Source: an uncultured beta proteobacterium (GTDB lineage: Bacteria > Pseudomonadota > Gammaproteobacteria > Burkholderiales > Rhodocyclaceae). From it: a stretch of DNA of 5,902 nt. Location: the NCBI GenBank assembly GCA_903916205.1, contig CAIWVX010000043.1:1-5902 (forward strand). Reading direction: 5' to 3'. The position numbers were made by a program, and so were the translations under genes. The notes beneath the pieces are model-generated. The model did no database searches and was not told the DNA's origin. It was given only the letters and a program-made list of their open reading frames with translations. Below, piece after piece: positions 1-5,876 of the stretch; the first letter of the stretch is position 1; each line of letters begins with the position of its first letter.

Positions 1-279
1 AAAATGATTCCTCGATTCTATGGCTTGTCGTTTGACGTCCTCGATGGCCTTTAAGGCTTTGTCTCGATAAATCGAATCGGTGCGAATGATGAGGTTTTTT
101 TCGTGCCGCCGAGCCTCCAGCAAATTTTTGACCATCGACTGCATCTCATCAGATCTGTTTGCATGTGCAACGACATTAGCCAGCCCCGAGTACCCTGAAT
201 AAACGACAAGACCTAACAACAGCAAAAGCAAAGTGATGATCGCGTAAATTTGCGTACTGATCTTTAAATTCTTAAACAT
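1..279 (-). CDS. Methyl-accepting chemotaxis protein, N-terminal fragment (cut by window edge)
   Basis: Reading the minus strand from the ATG at 277-279 gives 93 uninterrupted codons that run off the left edge, so no stop is visible. The protein begins MFKNLKISTQIYAIITLLLL. A short basic cytoplasmic leader is followed by a hydrophobic helix at about residues 10-31 and then a polar, helical periplasmic stretch. That stretch includes ARRHEKNLIIR at about residues 62-72, the kind of Arg/Glu/Lys motif seen in four-helix-bundle and HBM ligand-binding domains of chemoreceptors. In this family the periplasmic domain senses a ligand, and cytoplasmic HAMP and signalling domains pass the state to CheA/CheW; those parts would lie left of position 1 and are not seen. 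The start is supported by AGGAA five bases upstream of the ATG. The ligand cannot be told. A sensor histidine kinase with a similar sensor domain is the main alternative. Confidence 0.82.
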   Translation of the reverse strand, partial: MFKNLKISTQIYAIITLLLLLLGLVVYSGYSGLANVVAHANRSDEMQSMVKNLLEARRHEKNLIIRTDSIYRDKALKAIEDVKRQAIESRNHF

Positions 280-284
280 AATTG

Positions 285-289
285 TTCCT
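285..289 (-). promoter_or_regulatory. Ribosome binding site of the chemoreceptor gene
   Basis: On the minus strand AGGAA lies five bases before the ATG at 279. It is the clearest Shine-Dalgarno match in the window and fixes the start of the chemoreceptor fragment. Confidence 0.6.
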
Positions 290-336
290 GTTAGAGTATT
301 TATTTGATTTAATAGGATAAATCGATAAATTTCCAA

Positions 337-345
337 AATATAGCA
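337..345 (-). promoter_or_regulatory. Candidate extended -10 promoter for the chemoreceptor gene
   Basis: The minus strand reads TGCTATATT, an extended -10 (TG, one base, then TATATT, five of six matches to TATAAT). It sits in the 85-base AT-rich gap between the deacetylase stop and the chemoreceptor start, and would give a leader of about 50 bases. I found no good -35 box at 16-18 bases spacing. I also saw no match to the FliA (sigma-28) consensus that often drives chemoreceptor genes. It is a visual match only. Confidence 0.35.
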
Positions 346-364
346 GAAATTATTCTACGCGATT

Positions 365-1171
365 CTAATATCGCGGTGACTTCAACAGAGTGAGGCCGTG
401 TCGTTCGAGGAGAGGGGGGAGCGCGTTGCCAGAAAGCACGGCGTATTCTGCGACCCGTTGTGGGCCCAATACGTCAGCCGGGTCGGCTGCCGTGGCCGGA
501 TGGCACATGAGCAAGTCATTGCTCGTTGCAGCGGCTAACCAGGCGCTCATAAACTTGAGAAACATGGCTTCGCCGCCTTGAAAATCATAGACGCCGAACA
601 GGTGATGGTTCATTGAGAAACCGGCACGTTGGGCTTGTTTCGTCAGCGCGTAGACGCCTAGGAAGCCAATCAGCCAGGCTTTAAATTGCTGTTTGAGCGG
701 GAGCGCCGAAAGTGTGCCGGGCAAGGTTGATCTCAACCAAGGCCGATGTTCAGGATAGCGGCGGCGCAGCACCTCAATCAAGCATTCGCGGATAACGGGA
801 AACTGATGCACATGTTGATGTCCATCGACGTAATCTGGCATTCTGCTGAGTCCCGTTTCAAAAGCATCAAGTTGATATTCGATTGCGTGACGAATGATTT
901 TTACATTGAGTTTCCGTAAATAACTGTTTCTCAGAAGCTGCGGCAAAGGCTGGTAGAATTCCCCGCCTTCAAGTGATTCCGTCAGGTTAAGGTGGAGTCC
1001 GGTTTGAATGGGTAGCGGGGCAAGTGTTTGTGCGTCGCGAGCAAAAAACCGTCCCCGGCTCATGCAACTGGCCGCAGAAAGGCGGCCTTGTCCAGCCAAC
1101 TTGATAATGCCCGAGTTAATCCCCGGCGATAGGCCAAAATCGTCTGCGCAAATCAGGATAGTTTTTAGCAT
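365..1171 (-). CDS. YdjC/ChbG/NaxD-family carbohydrate deacetylase
   Basis: This encodes a 268-residue protein, the usual size for the YdjC-like (ChbG/HpnK) deacetylase family. These metal-dependent enzymes remove acetyl groups from N-acetylated sugars. Visible family motifs are ICADDFG at residues 7-13 (metal-binding and catalytic aspartates), TGLHLNLT at 57-64 (His60), DGHQHVH at 116-122 (metal-binding histidines) and LLMCHPA at 220-226 (His224), so the active site appears complete. There is no signal peptide or membrane helix, which indicates a cytoplasmic enzyme. The frame stays open for 69 more codons upstream, but those run antisense through the GtrA-like gene and do not resemble the family. 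The ATG at 1171 directly before the LKTILICADDFG strand is therefore chosen, although it has no strong Shine-Dalgarno. Beside an ArnT-like transferase and a GtrA-like protein it most resembles Francisella NaxD, which deacetylates undecaprenyl-phosphate-linked GalNAc before transfer to lipid A. A chitooligosaccharide or hopanoid (HpnK) deacetylase role is less likely here. The exact substrate is inferred. Confidence 0.9.
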   Translation of the reverse strand: MLKTILICADDFGLSPGINSGIIKLAGQGRLSAASCMSRGRFFARDAQTLAPLPIQTGLHLNLTESLEGGEFYQPLPQLLRNSYLRKLNVKIIRHAIEYQLDAFETGLSRMPDYVDGHQHVHQFPVIRECLIEVLRRRYPEHRPWLRSTLPGTLSALPLKQQFKAWLIGFLGVYALTKQAQRAGFSMNHHLFGVYDFQGGEAMFLKFMSAWLAAATSNDLLMCHPATAADPADVLGPQRVAEYAVLSGNALPPLLERHGLTLLKSPRY

Positions 1172-1213
1172 TTGAGTGGTCAGTGATGTCTTTGCAGAGG
1201 GTGATTCAACGTT

Positions 1214-1600
1214 ATGAAAATTGTCAGGCAAATTAGCTGCTTCATCGCCGTGGGTTGCGCCGCTGCTGCGACGCATTGGCTGGTTGCCATTGCCTGTGTT
1301 GTTCAGCTGGCTATGGCGCCCTCCTTGGCGAATTTGATCGGCTGGTCGGTGGCGGTTTTTGTTTCTTTCTCCGGGCATTACTTTCTGACCTTTCGCCGGC
1401 AGAAAAAATCACTGGCACCGGCGATTAGACGTTTTCTGGTCATTTCAGCCAGCGGCTTTGCTATTAATGAACTGGCCTTTGTCAGTCTCCTGAAATTTAC
1501 CCAGATCCCGTATGACCTGTTGTTGGCGATTATTCTCCTGTTCATCGCCATGCTAACCTTTGTTTTTAGCCGTTATTGGGCGTTTCACGACAAATCGTAA
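1214..1600 (+). CDS. GtrA-family small membrane protein (putative polyprenyl-phosphate-sugar flippase)
   Basis: This encodes a 128-residue protein with four hydrophobic segments, at about residues 7-30, 36-58, 72-94 and 99-119. That is the size and layout of GtrA-like proteins (PF04138). Family-type features are the N-terminal FIAVG..AAATHW, Asn40 in the second helix, SFSGHYFLTF at 51-60, the RRFLVIS start of the third helix, and FSRYWAFHDKS at the C-terminus, matching the usual aromatic and basic ending. GtrA proteins are thought to move lipid-linked sugars across the inner membrane, a role analogous to ArnE/ArnF. This is the only plus-strand gene here. Its start is 42 bases from the divergent deacetylase start, and its last 35 bases overlap the end of the ArnT-like gene. 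AGAGGG about 13 bases before the ATG is a distant possible ribosome binding site. No obvious promoter was seen; one would have to lie within the deacetylase gene. Confidence 0.9.
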   Translation: MKIVRQISCFIAVGCAAAATHWLVAIACVVQLAMAPSLANLIGWSVAVFVSFSGHYFLTFRRQKKSLAPAIRRFLVISASGFAINELAFVSLLKFTQIPYDLLLAIILLFIAMLTFVFSRYWAFHDKS

Positions 1601-3161
1601 GCTGCTTGCGGAAAGGCGCATCCAGCCGCCAGAGCGTTTTCCCTTCCGTTGAGGACAGACGGGTACTGGGTTCCAAAAAAGGGTAATTAGCCTGTTCTTC
1701 TTTCTTGCCCCAAACCCATAACGCCCCCTCCGCGTATTGGCACAGTTGCGACCTAAAATCGGCGGGCATTAGCAATACCCGCTGCATCATCGCCGGATCA
1801 AACTTCCCGGCATCGAACAGCTCCTTGCGCGAGTCATCGTTTATCGGGATCGACGGGTCATTCCAATGACTGACAACCCACGCTGGTTTAGCGGCGCGCA
1901 GGTAGAACGGCATGTCGTATTGATACTCTTCAATCATCACCATTTGATCCTCCGGCTCGAACTTCAACGCGACCGAGGTCAGCACTTTTTTGAACGAGAC
2001 GGTATCAAGCTGAGCCGCAATAGGAAGGACGGTGAAGCACAGCGTGACGGCGACGAGTAGGCAAGCGCCGAAATAAGGCGAGGGCGCAAACGAAGTCGGC
2101 GGTGTTGTCTTCGCATGACAGGCCAAAATGGCGTCGGCGATCAGAAAGGCAAACGGTGGCAAGGCCGGTAGGATGTAACCCACCAGTTTTGAGCTGGGCA
2201 GCGAGAAAAAACCGACGATGCCCATAAGCCAAATAATCATCAAGATGCGCACGTCAAAGCGCTCTTTTTCGAGCAGGGCGATGCGTGTAAAAGCGCGCCA
2301 GATCCATAGCGACCAAGGTAGCGTGAGCAGAATCAGTACCGGCACATAGAACCAGAACGCTTGCTGATTGTTGAAGCCCATTTCGGCGAAACGCTGGAAG
2401 TGATGATAAACAAAAAAATAGTTCAAGAAACCAGGATGTGCGTTTTCCATCAACCCGAACCACGGTGCGACAAGGACGGCAAAAAGGAACAACAGCGTTA
2501 GCGGGAAAAGGGAAAGAATCAGCCGGTATCTTTTCGTAACAAGAATCCAGGCCAACAGGATTGCGCCCGGCAAGACCACCCCAATCAAGCCTTTAGCCAA
2601 AATACCCAGTGCCGCGAAGACATACGCGGCGGTCAATAGGGCGTGGTGCGGCTGACCTTTTTCCAACGCCAGAACAGCGCTTGCGCCAGAGACAATGGTT
2701 GCCGAAATCATCCCGGCAACCAGCATGTCGAGATTGGAAAATTGGGCACCGACATAGAAAAACGGCAGCGTGGCGAGCACGGCGACGGCAAGATTGGCTG
2801 TCTGCTGATTGACGTGGCGGCGCACAAAAAAATGCAAAGCCATCGCCGCCGTCAATCCGGCCAGTAGCGGTGCCAGTCGTCCGGCCCATTCGTTGGCACC
2901 AAAGAGTTTTAATCCGAGCGCCGTAATCCAATAGAACAACGGCGGTTTGTGAAAAAACGGCATCCCGTCAAGCGTCGGTACTCGCCAGTTTCCTGAGGTC
3001 AGCATTTCCCAGGCAACGCCGATATAGCGCCCTTCATCAGGGAAAGAAAGTGGGCGGATTCCTGCGCTAAAGCCAAACCAGAGTGCGCAAAGTGTTATAA
3101 AAACGACAATCGAATTGGCGTTAAGAACGTGTTCGCCGAGCGAGACAAAGAACCGCTTCAT
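1566..3161 (-). CDS. ArnT-like polyprenyl-phosphate-sugar glycosyltransferase (GT83/PMT superfamily)
   Basis: This encodes a 531-residue integral membrane protein with about a dozen hydrophobic segments in its first ~380 residues and a soluble, probably periplasmic C-terminal domain, the ArnT plan and size (about 550). Hallmarks are the first periplasmic-loop acidic motif PDEGRY at 41-46, FHKPPLFYW at 70-78, a second acidic motif FSNLDML at 141-147, AKGLIGVVLPG at 189-199, FVYHHFQRFAE at 250-260 and SSKLVGYILPALPP at 323-336. The family transfers a sugar from undecaprenyl phosphate to lipid A phosphates or another periplasmic acceptor. The ATG at 3161 forms an ATGA overlap with the stop of the preceding gene, suggesting translational coupling; no good Shine-Dalgarno precedes it. 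An ATG 15 codons further upstream (3206) is possible, but it would extend the protein with a polar stretch inside the upstream gene. The sugar and acceptor cannot be read from sequence; the deacetylase nearby suggests an amino sugar such as glucosamine or galactosamine. Confidence 0.9.
   Translation of the reverse strand: MKRFFVSLGEHVLNANSIVVFITLCALWFGFSAGIRPLSFPDEGRYIGVAWEMLTSGNWRVPTLDGMPFFHKPPLFYWITALGLKLFGANEWAGRLAPLLAGLTAAMALHFFVRRHVNQQTANLAVAVLATLPFFYVGAQFSNLDMLVAGMISATIVSGASAVLALEKGQPHHALLTAAYVFAALGILAKGLIGVVLPGAILLAWILVTKRYRLILSLFPLTLLFLFAVLVAPWFGLMENAHPGFLNYFFVYHHFQRFAEMGFNNQQAFWFYVPVLILLTLPWSLWIWRAFTRIALLEKERFDVRILMIIWLMGIVGFFSLPSSKLVGYILPALPPFAFLIADAILACHAKTTPPTSFAPSPYFGACLLVAVTLCFTVLPIAAQLDTVSFKKVLTSVALKFEPEDQMVMIEEYQYDMPFYLRAAKPAWVVSHWNDPSIPINDDSRKELFDAGKFDPAMMQRVLLMPADFRSQLCQYAEGALWVWGKKEEQANYPFLEPSTRLSSTEGKTLWRLDAPFRKQLTICRETPNNG
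3158..3161 (-). promoter_or_regulatory. ATGA stop-start overlap coupling the fusion frame to the ArnT-like gene
   Basis: The minus strand reads ATGA, where ATG starts the ArnT-like gene and TGA stops the frame ending at 3158. Such overlaps usually mean that ribosomes terminating on the first gene reinitiate on the second. This would be the normal arrangement for a GT2 gene followed by its ArnT-like partner, and it suggests the 3' end of the GT2 gene is native to this locus. Confidence 0.6.
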
Positions 3162-3562
3162 TGGCTGTCGTTCGTCGATGCGGTTTTGTTCATTCCGACG
3201 CCACAATTTTTGCGTACTAGATACAGGGGACGCTGTTTAACTTCGTCGAAAATGCGTCCGACGTACGCCCCGATGACGCCGAGTCCGAGCAAGTTAATAC
3301 CGGAAAAGAACAGCATCGCGGTAACGATGGTTGTCCAGCCGGAAGTTTCATTGCCAACAATCAGGTATTCAAGAACCAGATAGGCCCCGTAAGCGAAAGA
3401 GAGAAAAGCCACACTACCGCCGATTAGGCTAAGCGCTTGCAGCGGCCAAGTCGAAAAAGCGGTGATGCCGTCAATGGCGAAGCGCACCAGACGTAGAAAG
3501 CTAAAATTGGACTCACCATAGAGTCGCTCCGGTGGCCGATATTCGATGGACTCAGTTTTGAA
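3158..3562 (-). pseudogene. Remnant of a DPM1/GtrB/ArnC-like GT2 glycosyltransferase (3' third only)
   Basis: Codons 723-856 of the fusion frame give the juxtamembrane and membrane part of a polyprenyl-phosphate glycosyltransferase. Family-typical sequence includes YGESNFSFLRLVRFAIDGIT, a two-helix membrane hairpin containing GINLLGLGVIGAYVGRI, and the ending DEVKQRPLYLVRK. Whole family members are about 310-340 residues, with a GT-A fold carrying the DXD metal motif and nucleotide-sugar site in the first ~200. None of that is present in any frame of this window. The piece cannot be catalytic alone. Its tight ATGA link to the ArnT-like gene, and the usual pairing of such enzymes with ArnT-like, GtrA-like and deacetylase genes, suggest a full gene once stood here. 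Calling it a pseudogene assumes the join is real; if it is an assembly error, the intact gene exists elsewhere. Confidence 0.7.
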
Positions 3563-5728
3563 ACGCTGACCCAGCTTGATTGTGCCCATGTATTGTGAGT
3601 AGGCCGACTTCAAGCCAGACAGCACCTTGGGATCGGAAAAATCAGGTCTAGAAATGAGGTCGTTGGGAGCATTACTCAATCCAGCAGCCTTCAAAATAGC
3701 GAGATCTGCAGTCGCAAGCGCTAAAGCGGCTTTATCTGCTTCGGGATCATAAGTCCCCACGAGCACCAAACTAGCGTTGGGCCTCTTGGCCAAAAAGTCG
3801 CCAAACCTCTCCAGTCGATCCTGATCGGGAGCTAGATAAACCACCTGACCCAATACTGCATTTACTCCATCATTGGAACTCATTCCCAGGAGCGCGCCCA
3901 ACGCTCTAAATGGTGCTGTTGCGACATTGGTAAGTACATTACTAATTGCCTGCCACACTAAACCACTTGCACTGAATTGGGGTGAGTCTACGTTGCCAGC
4001 AATATTGATAGTGATATCAATCGTATCGTCAGAATCCTCAAGCAAGGCAATCGCCAAGCCTAGTGGCAATTTTTTACCCTTAAAATCCGGCACCTCATCA
4101 CCCAATTCAATTTTCTTGATGACAATTTGATTGCTACCCTTCAGCTCACCGTCTTTAGCACTGTAGTGCAAATTCAAATTCACTCGACCACTAGCAATTT
4201 GATAACCAGCAAAGTTCATTGCCGCAGGATTAAACGCATTGAGCGGAACATTTTTAAAGTTTAGCGTCACATCATTATTACGACGTGGGTCGTCGAATGC
4301 AATCTGTCCCTTAGCTCGCAATGATCCAGATTCAGCTAAGACGCCATCCAAAGTCATTGCCGCAGTTCGTCCAGGAAGGTTGTTGACGTTCGTCAATACG
4401 GCATTGAATTTTTTAAGATTCACTTTAAAGCTAGGCTTCATCGCTAAATCAGTAAATTGCATTTGACCTTCACGCAACCTCAAAGTCTTGATATCCAGAG
4501 CAAAAGATGATTTGTCTTTGGTGACTGAAGGCAATTTCTCTGCATCACCAGCCTCTATATTTGGTTTAGAAAATAGGCGTCTGAAATTAGAGAAGCCTTT
4601 TTCATCGATCACAAACTGAAGCACTGGTTGAGAAACCGATAATTCAACAATACTTAGACTTGGGTCAGAGTTTTTAGAGCTCTTATAAACAAATCGACTC
4701 ACATCTCCAGAATTCCATTTAATTAGAGATTCATTTTGCCCCTGCTCAAGTAAATCTAATTCTAGTAAGTGTAAGTCTCCACTTACGGTCAACTCACCAG
4801 CCTTCAGGCCAACATCTAAAGCCGATTGCACAACTCCACCCTTAGTCTGCAACTCTTTGTTAGCAGGAAGTAGCGTAATGAAAGGGGCGATAGAAAAATT
4901 TTCTATTTGGACTTTTCCAACAATAGATTCGGGACCACTTAAATCCCACTGGGAGTGAATGCGCCCATCGTCAAGCTCTAAGTCCAGCTGAATTCTCATT
5001 GAATCTGGAGGCGCATTATCTAAGGCCCCTTTTAAGACTACACGCTTAAAGGCAATCTTTTTATCAAATCCCGGCAAGGTAAAGTGAATCGCGCCAAGAT
5101 TTAATCCATATTGACCGCGGACACCGTCTACTTCTCCACTTTGATTGTAATTAGCAATATCCCTTAGCTCAACTGAAAGGAGTTTGAACTCTTCGCGCAG
5201 TTGTGTACTTGAGTCCTCTAAAAACAAAGAGGCATTAGAAACCTTGAAATCATCTACAGAGATTTTGATCTCTTTCTTTGGCGTTGCTGGGTCTGATGGC
5301 GGTAAATTTCGCTTAATGGCAGCAATGAATTCCTGCCAATTCCACTGCCCCACTCCACCTTTAACTACATATTTTTCTACTCGAATATTGGGCTCATCAA
5401 AAATCATTTCATCAATACCCAATTCACCAACAATGAGACGAGACCATTTCAGCATCACTGCTGATTTCTTTAACTCTAGTAGGATCATTTGATGACGATC
5501 TACTACACGCAAGCCATCAATCTCAATACGTAATCGCAAGGGAGAAATACGGAGATCTTGATAGGTAATCTCATAAGCAATCTTTTTGCCATAAGCCTCC
5601 ACTGCATCCTTAACTAAACCAGGCACCCAGAGGTGGCATGAGCCCCAGAACAAAAAAGTCAATAGCGTCATGATCCCGATAGTTCGGAGTAACCAGGTTC
5701 TGATAGTAAAGAGTGTGGAAGTAATCAT
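3158..5728 (-). CDS. Chimeric frame: DUF748/AsmA-like protein fused to the C-terminal tail of a GT2 glycosyltransferase
   Basis: This is a single 856-codon frame. Residues 1-10 are cytoplasmic, 11-33 form a membrane anchor, and about 35-722 are a DUF748 (AsmA-like) envelope protein. It opens with the repeat-like YEITYQDLRISPLRLRIEID and ends its core with KKLPLGLAIALLEDSDDTID (about 570-590), SPQFSASGLVWQAISNVL and a late segment GTYDPEADK at 658-666. DUF748 proteins belong to the AsmA-like group of inner-membrane-anchored periplasmic proteins, some of which take part in lipid transport to the outer membrane; the role of this one is unknown. From about residue 723 the sequence changes to the end of a DPM1/GtrB/ArnC-type enzyme: IEYRPPERLYGES, FAIDGITAFS, two membrane helices (about 763-789 and 796-822), then GRIFDEVKQRPLYLVR. 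The usual GT-A catalytic domain of ~200 residues is absent. The start at 5728 suits the anchor but has only a weak ribosome site. I know of no such fusion family; truncation of both parents points to a rearrangement or assembly chimera. Confidence 0.85.
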   Translation of the reverse strand: MITSTLFTIRTWLLRTIGIMTLLTFLFWGSCHLWVPGLVKDAVEAYGKKIAYEITYQDLRISPLRLRIEIDGLRVVDRHQMILLELKKSAVMLKWSRLIVGELGIDEMIFDEPNIRVEKYVVKGGVGQWNWQEFIAAIKRNLPPSDPATPKKEIKISVDDFKVSNASLFLEDSSTQLREEFKLLSVELRDIANYNQSGEVDGVRGQYGLNLGAIHFTLPGFDKKIAFKRVVLKGALDNAPPDSMRIQLDLELDDGRIHSQWDLSGPESIVGKVQIENFSIAPFITLLPANKELQTKGGVVQSALDVGLKAGELTVSGDLHLLELDLLEQGQNESLIKWNSGDVSRFVYKSSKNSDPSLSIVELSVSQPVLQFVIDEKGFSNFRRLFSKPNIEAGDAEKLPSVTKDKSSFALDIKTLRLREGQMQFTDLAMKPSFKVNLKKFNAVLTNVNNLPGRTAAMTLDGVLAESGSLRAKGQIAFDDPRRNNDVTLNFKNVPLNAFNPAAMNFAGYQIASGRVNLNLHYSAKDGELKGSNQIVIKKIELGDEVPDFKGKKLPLGLAIALLEDSDDTIDITINIAGNVDSPQFSASGLVWQAISNVLTNVATAPFRALGALLGMSSNDGVNAVLGQVVYLAPDQDRLERFGDFLAKRPNASLVLVGTYDPEADKAALALATADLAILKAAGLSNAPNDLISRPDFSDPKVLSGLKSAYSQYMGTIKLGQRFKTESIEYRPPERLYGESNFSFLRLVRFAIDGITAFSTWPLQALSLIGGSVAFLSFAYGAYLVLEYLIVGNETSGWTTIVTAMLFFSGINLLGLGVIGAYVGRIFDEVKQRPLYLVRKNCGVGMNKTASTNDSQ
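3557..3592 (-). other. Junction between DUF748 and GT2 sequence
   Basis: On the minus strand the codons run YMGTIKLGQR then FKTESIEYRPPE. The sequence up to about KLGQ (to ~3566) fits the DUF748 tail. From FK (3562 downward) it fits the strand just before the amphipathic helix in GtrB-like enzymes, where a Gly-Phe-Lys-like run often precedes this point. No insertion sequence, direct repeat or inverted repeat is visible at the join, and the frame is kept. The exact breakpoint is uncertain by about ten codons. Confidence 0.6.
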
Positions 5729-5827
5729 GGTTCTAATAATTTAGATCTTGAATAGAAATGCAAAACTTGATTTTGTTGGCCGGCATAAAGCCTAGCTTAT
5801 GTTGATATTCATCGCCAGAATTGCAAA

Positions 5828-5833
5828 ATTATA
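5828..5833 (-). promoter_or_regulatory. Candidate -10 box upstream of the DUF748 gene
   Basis: The minus strand carries an exact TATAAT about 100 bases upstream of the start at 5728, in the AT-rich gap after the terminator at the right edge. A convincing -35 is missing: 17 bases upstream reads GTATTA. If used, the leader would be about 90 bases. The rest of 5729-5876 shows no gene. Confidence 0.35.
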
Positions 5834-5876
5834 TTTTTCTTGTTTGATTCTAATACTGAAAATTTGCAGCATATGG

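Noticed and set aside
316..331. Tandem GATAAATC / GATAAATT repeat upstream of the chemoreceptor
   Set aside because: Two near-identical octamers in a very AT-rich gap are easily due to chance; there is no further copy and no dyad that suggests an operator.
390..581. 63-codon plus-strand frame opposite the deacetylase
   Set aside because: It is a shadow of the deacetylase 3' end with no family resemblance.
1172..1378. Longer N-terminus for the deacetylase, starting at 1378
   Set aside because: The extra 69 residues are low-complexity polar sequence read antisense through the GtrA-like gene. The family begins with the beta strand leading to ADDFG, which the ATG at 1171 places at residues 9-13.
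2593..2931. 112-codon minus-strand frame within the ArnT-like gene
   Set aside because: It is in another frame of a clearly real gene, is rich in Arg, Cys and His as expected of a GC-rich shadow, and shows no recognisable motif.
3162..3206. Start of the ArnT-like gene at 3206
   Set aside because: It adds 15 polar residues overlapping the upstream gene. The ATG at 3161 gives the ATGA overlap and a normal ArnT-like N-terminus.
3540..3600. Mobile element or site-specific recombination at the fusion point
   Set aside because: No terminal inverted repeats, target duplications, transposase or integrase sequence are seen near the join.
3590..3780. OmpA-like peptidoglycan-binding domain at the end of the DUF748 part
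   Set aside because: Some DUF748 proteins end in an OmpA-like region, and GTYDPEADKAALALA is reminiscent of it, but the binding-site residues typical of OmpA domains are not visible and the segment is cut by the junction.
5184..5492. 102-codon plus-strand frame opposite the DUF748 gene
   Set aside because: It is antisense to well-supported coding sequence, is Ser-rich and featureless, and has no ribosome site that I could see.
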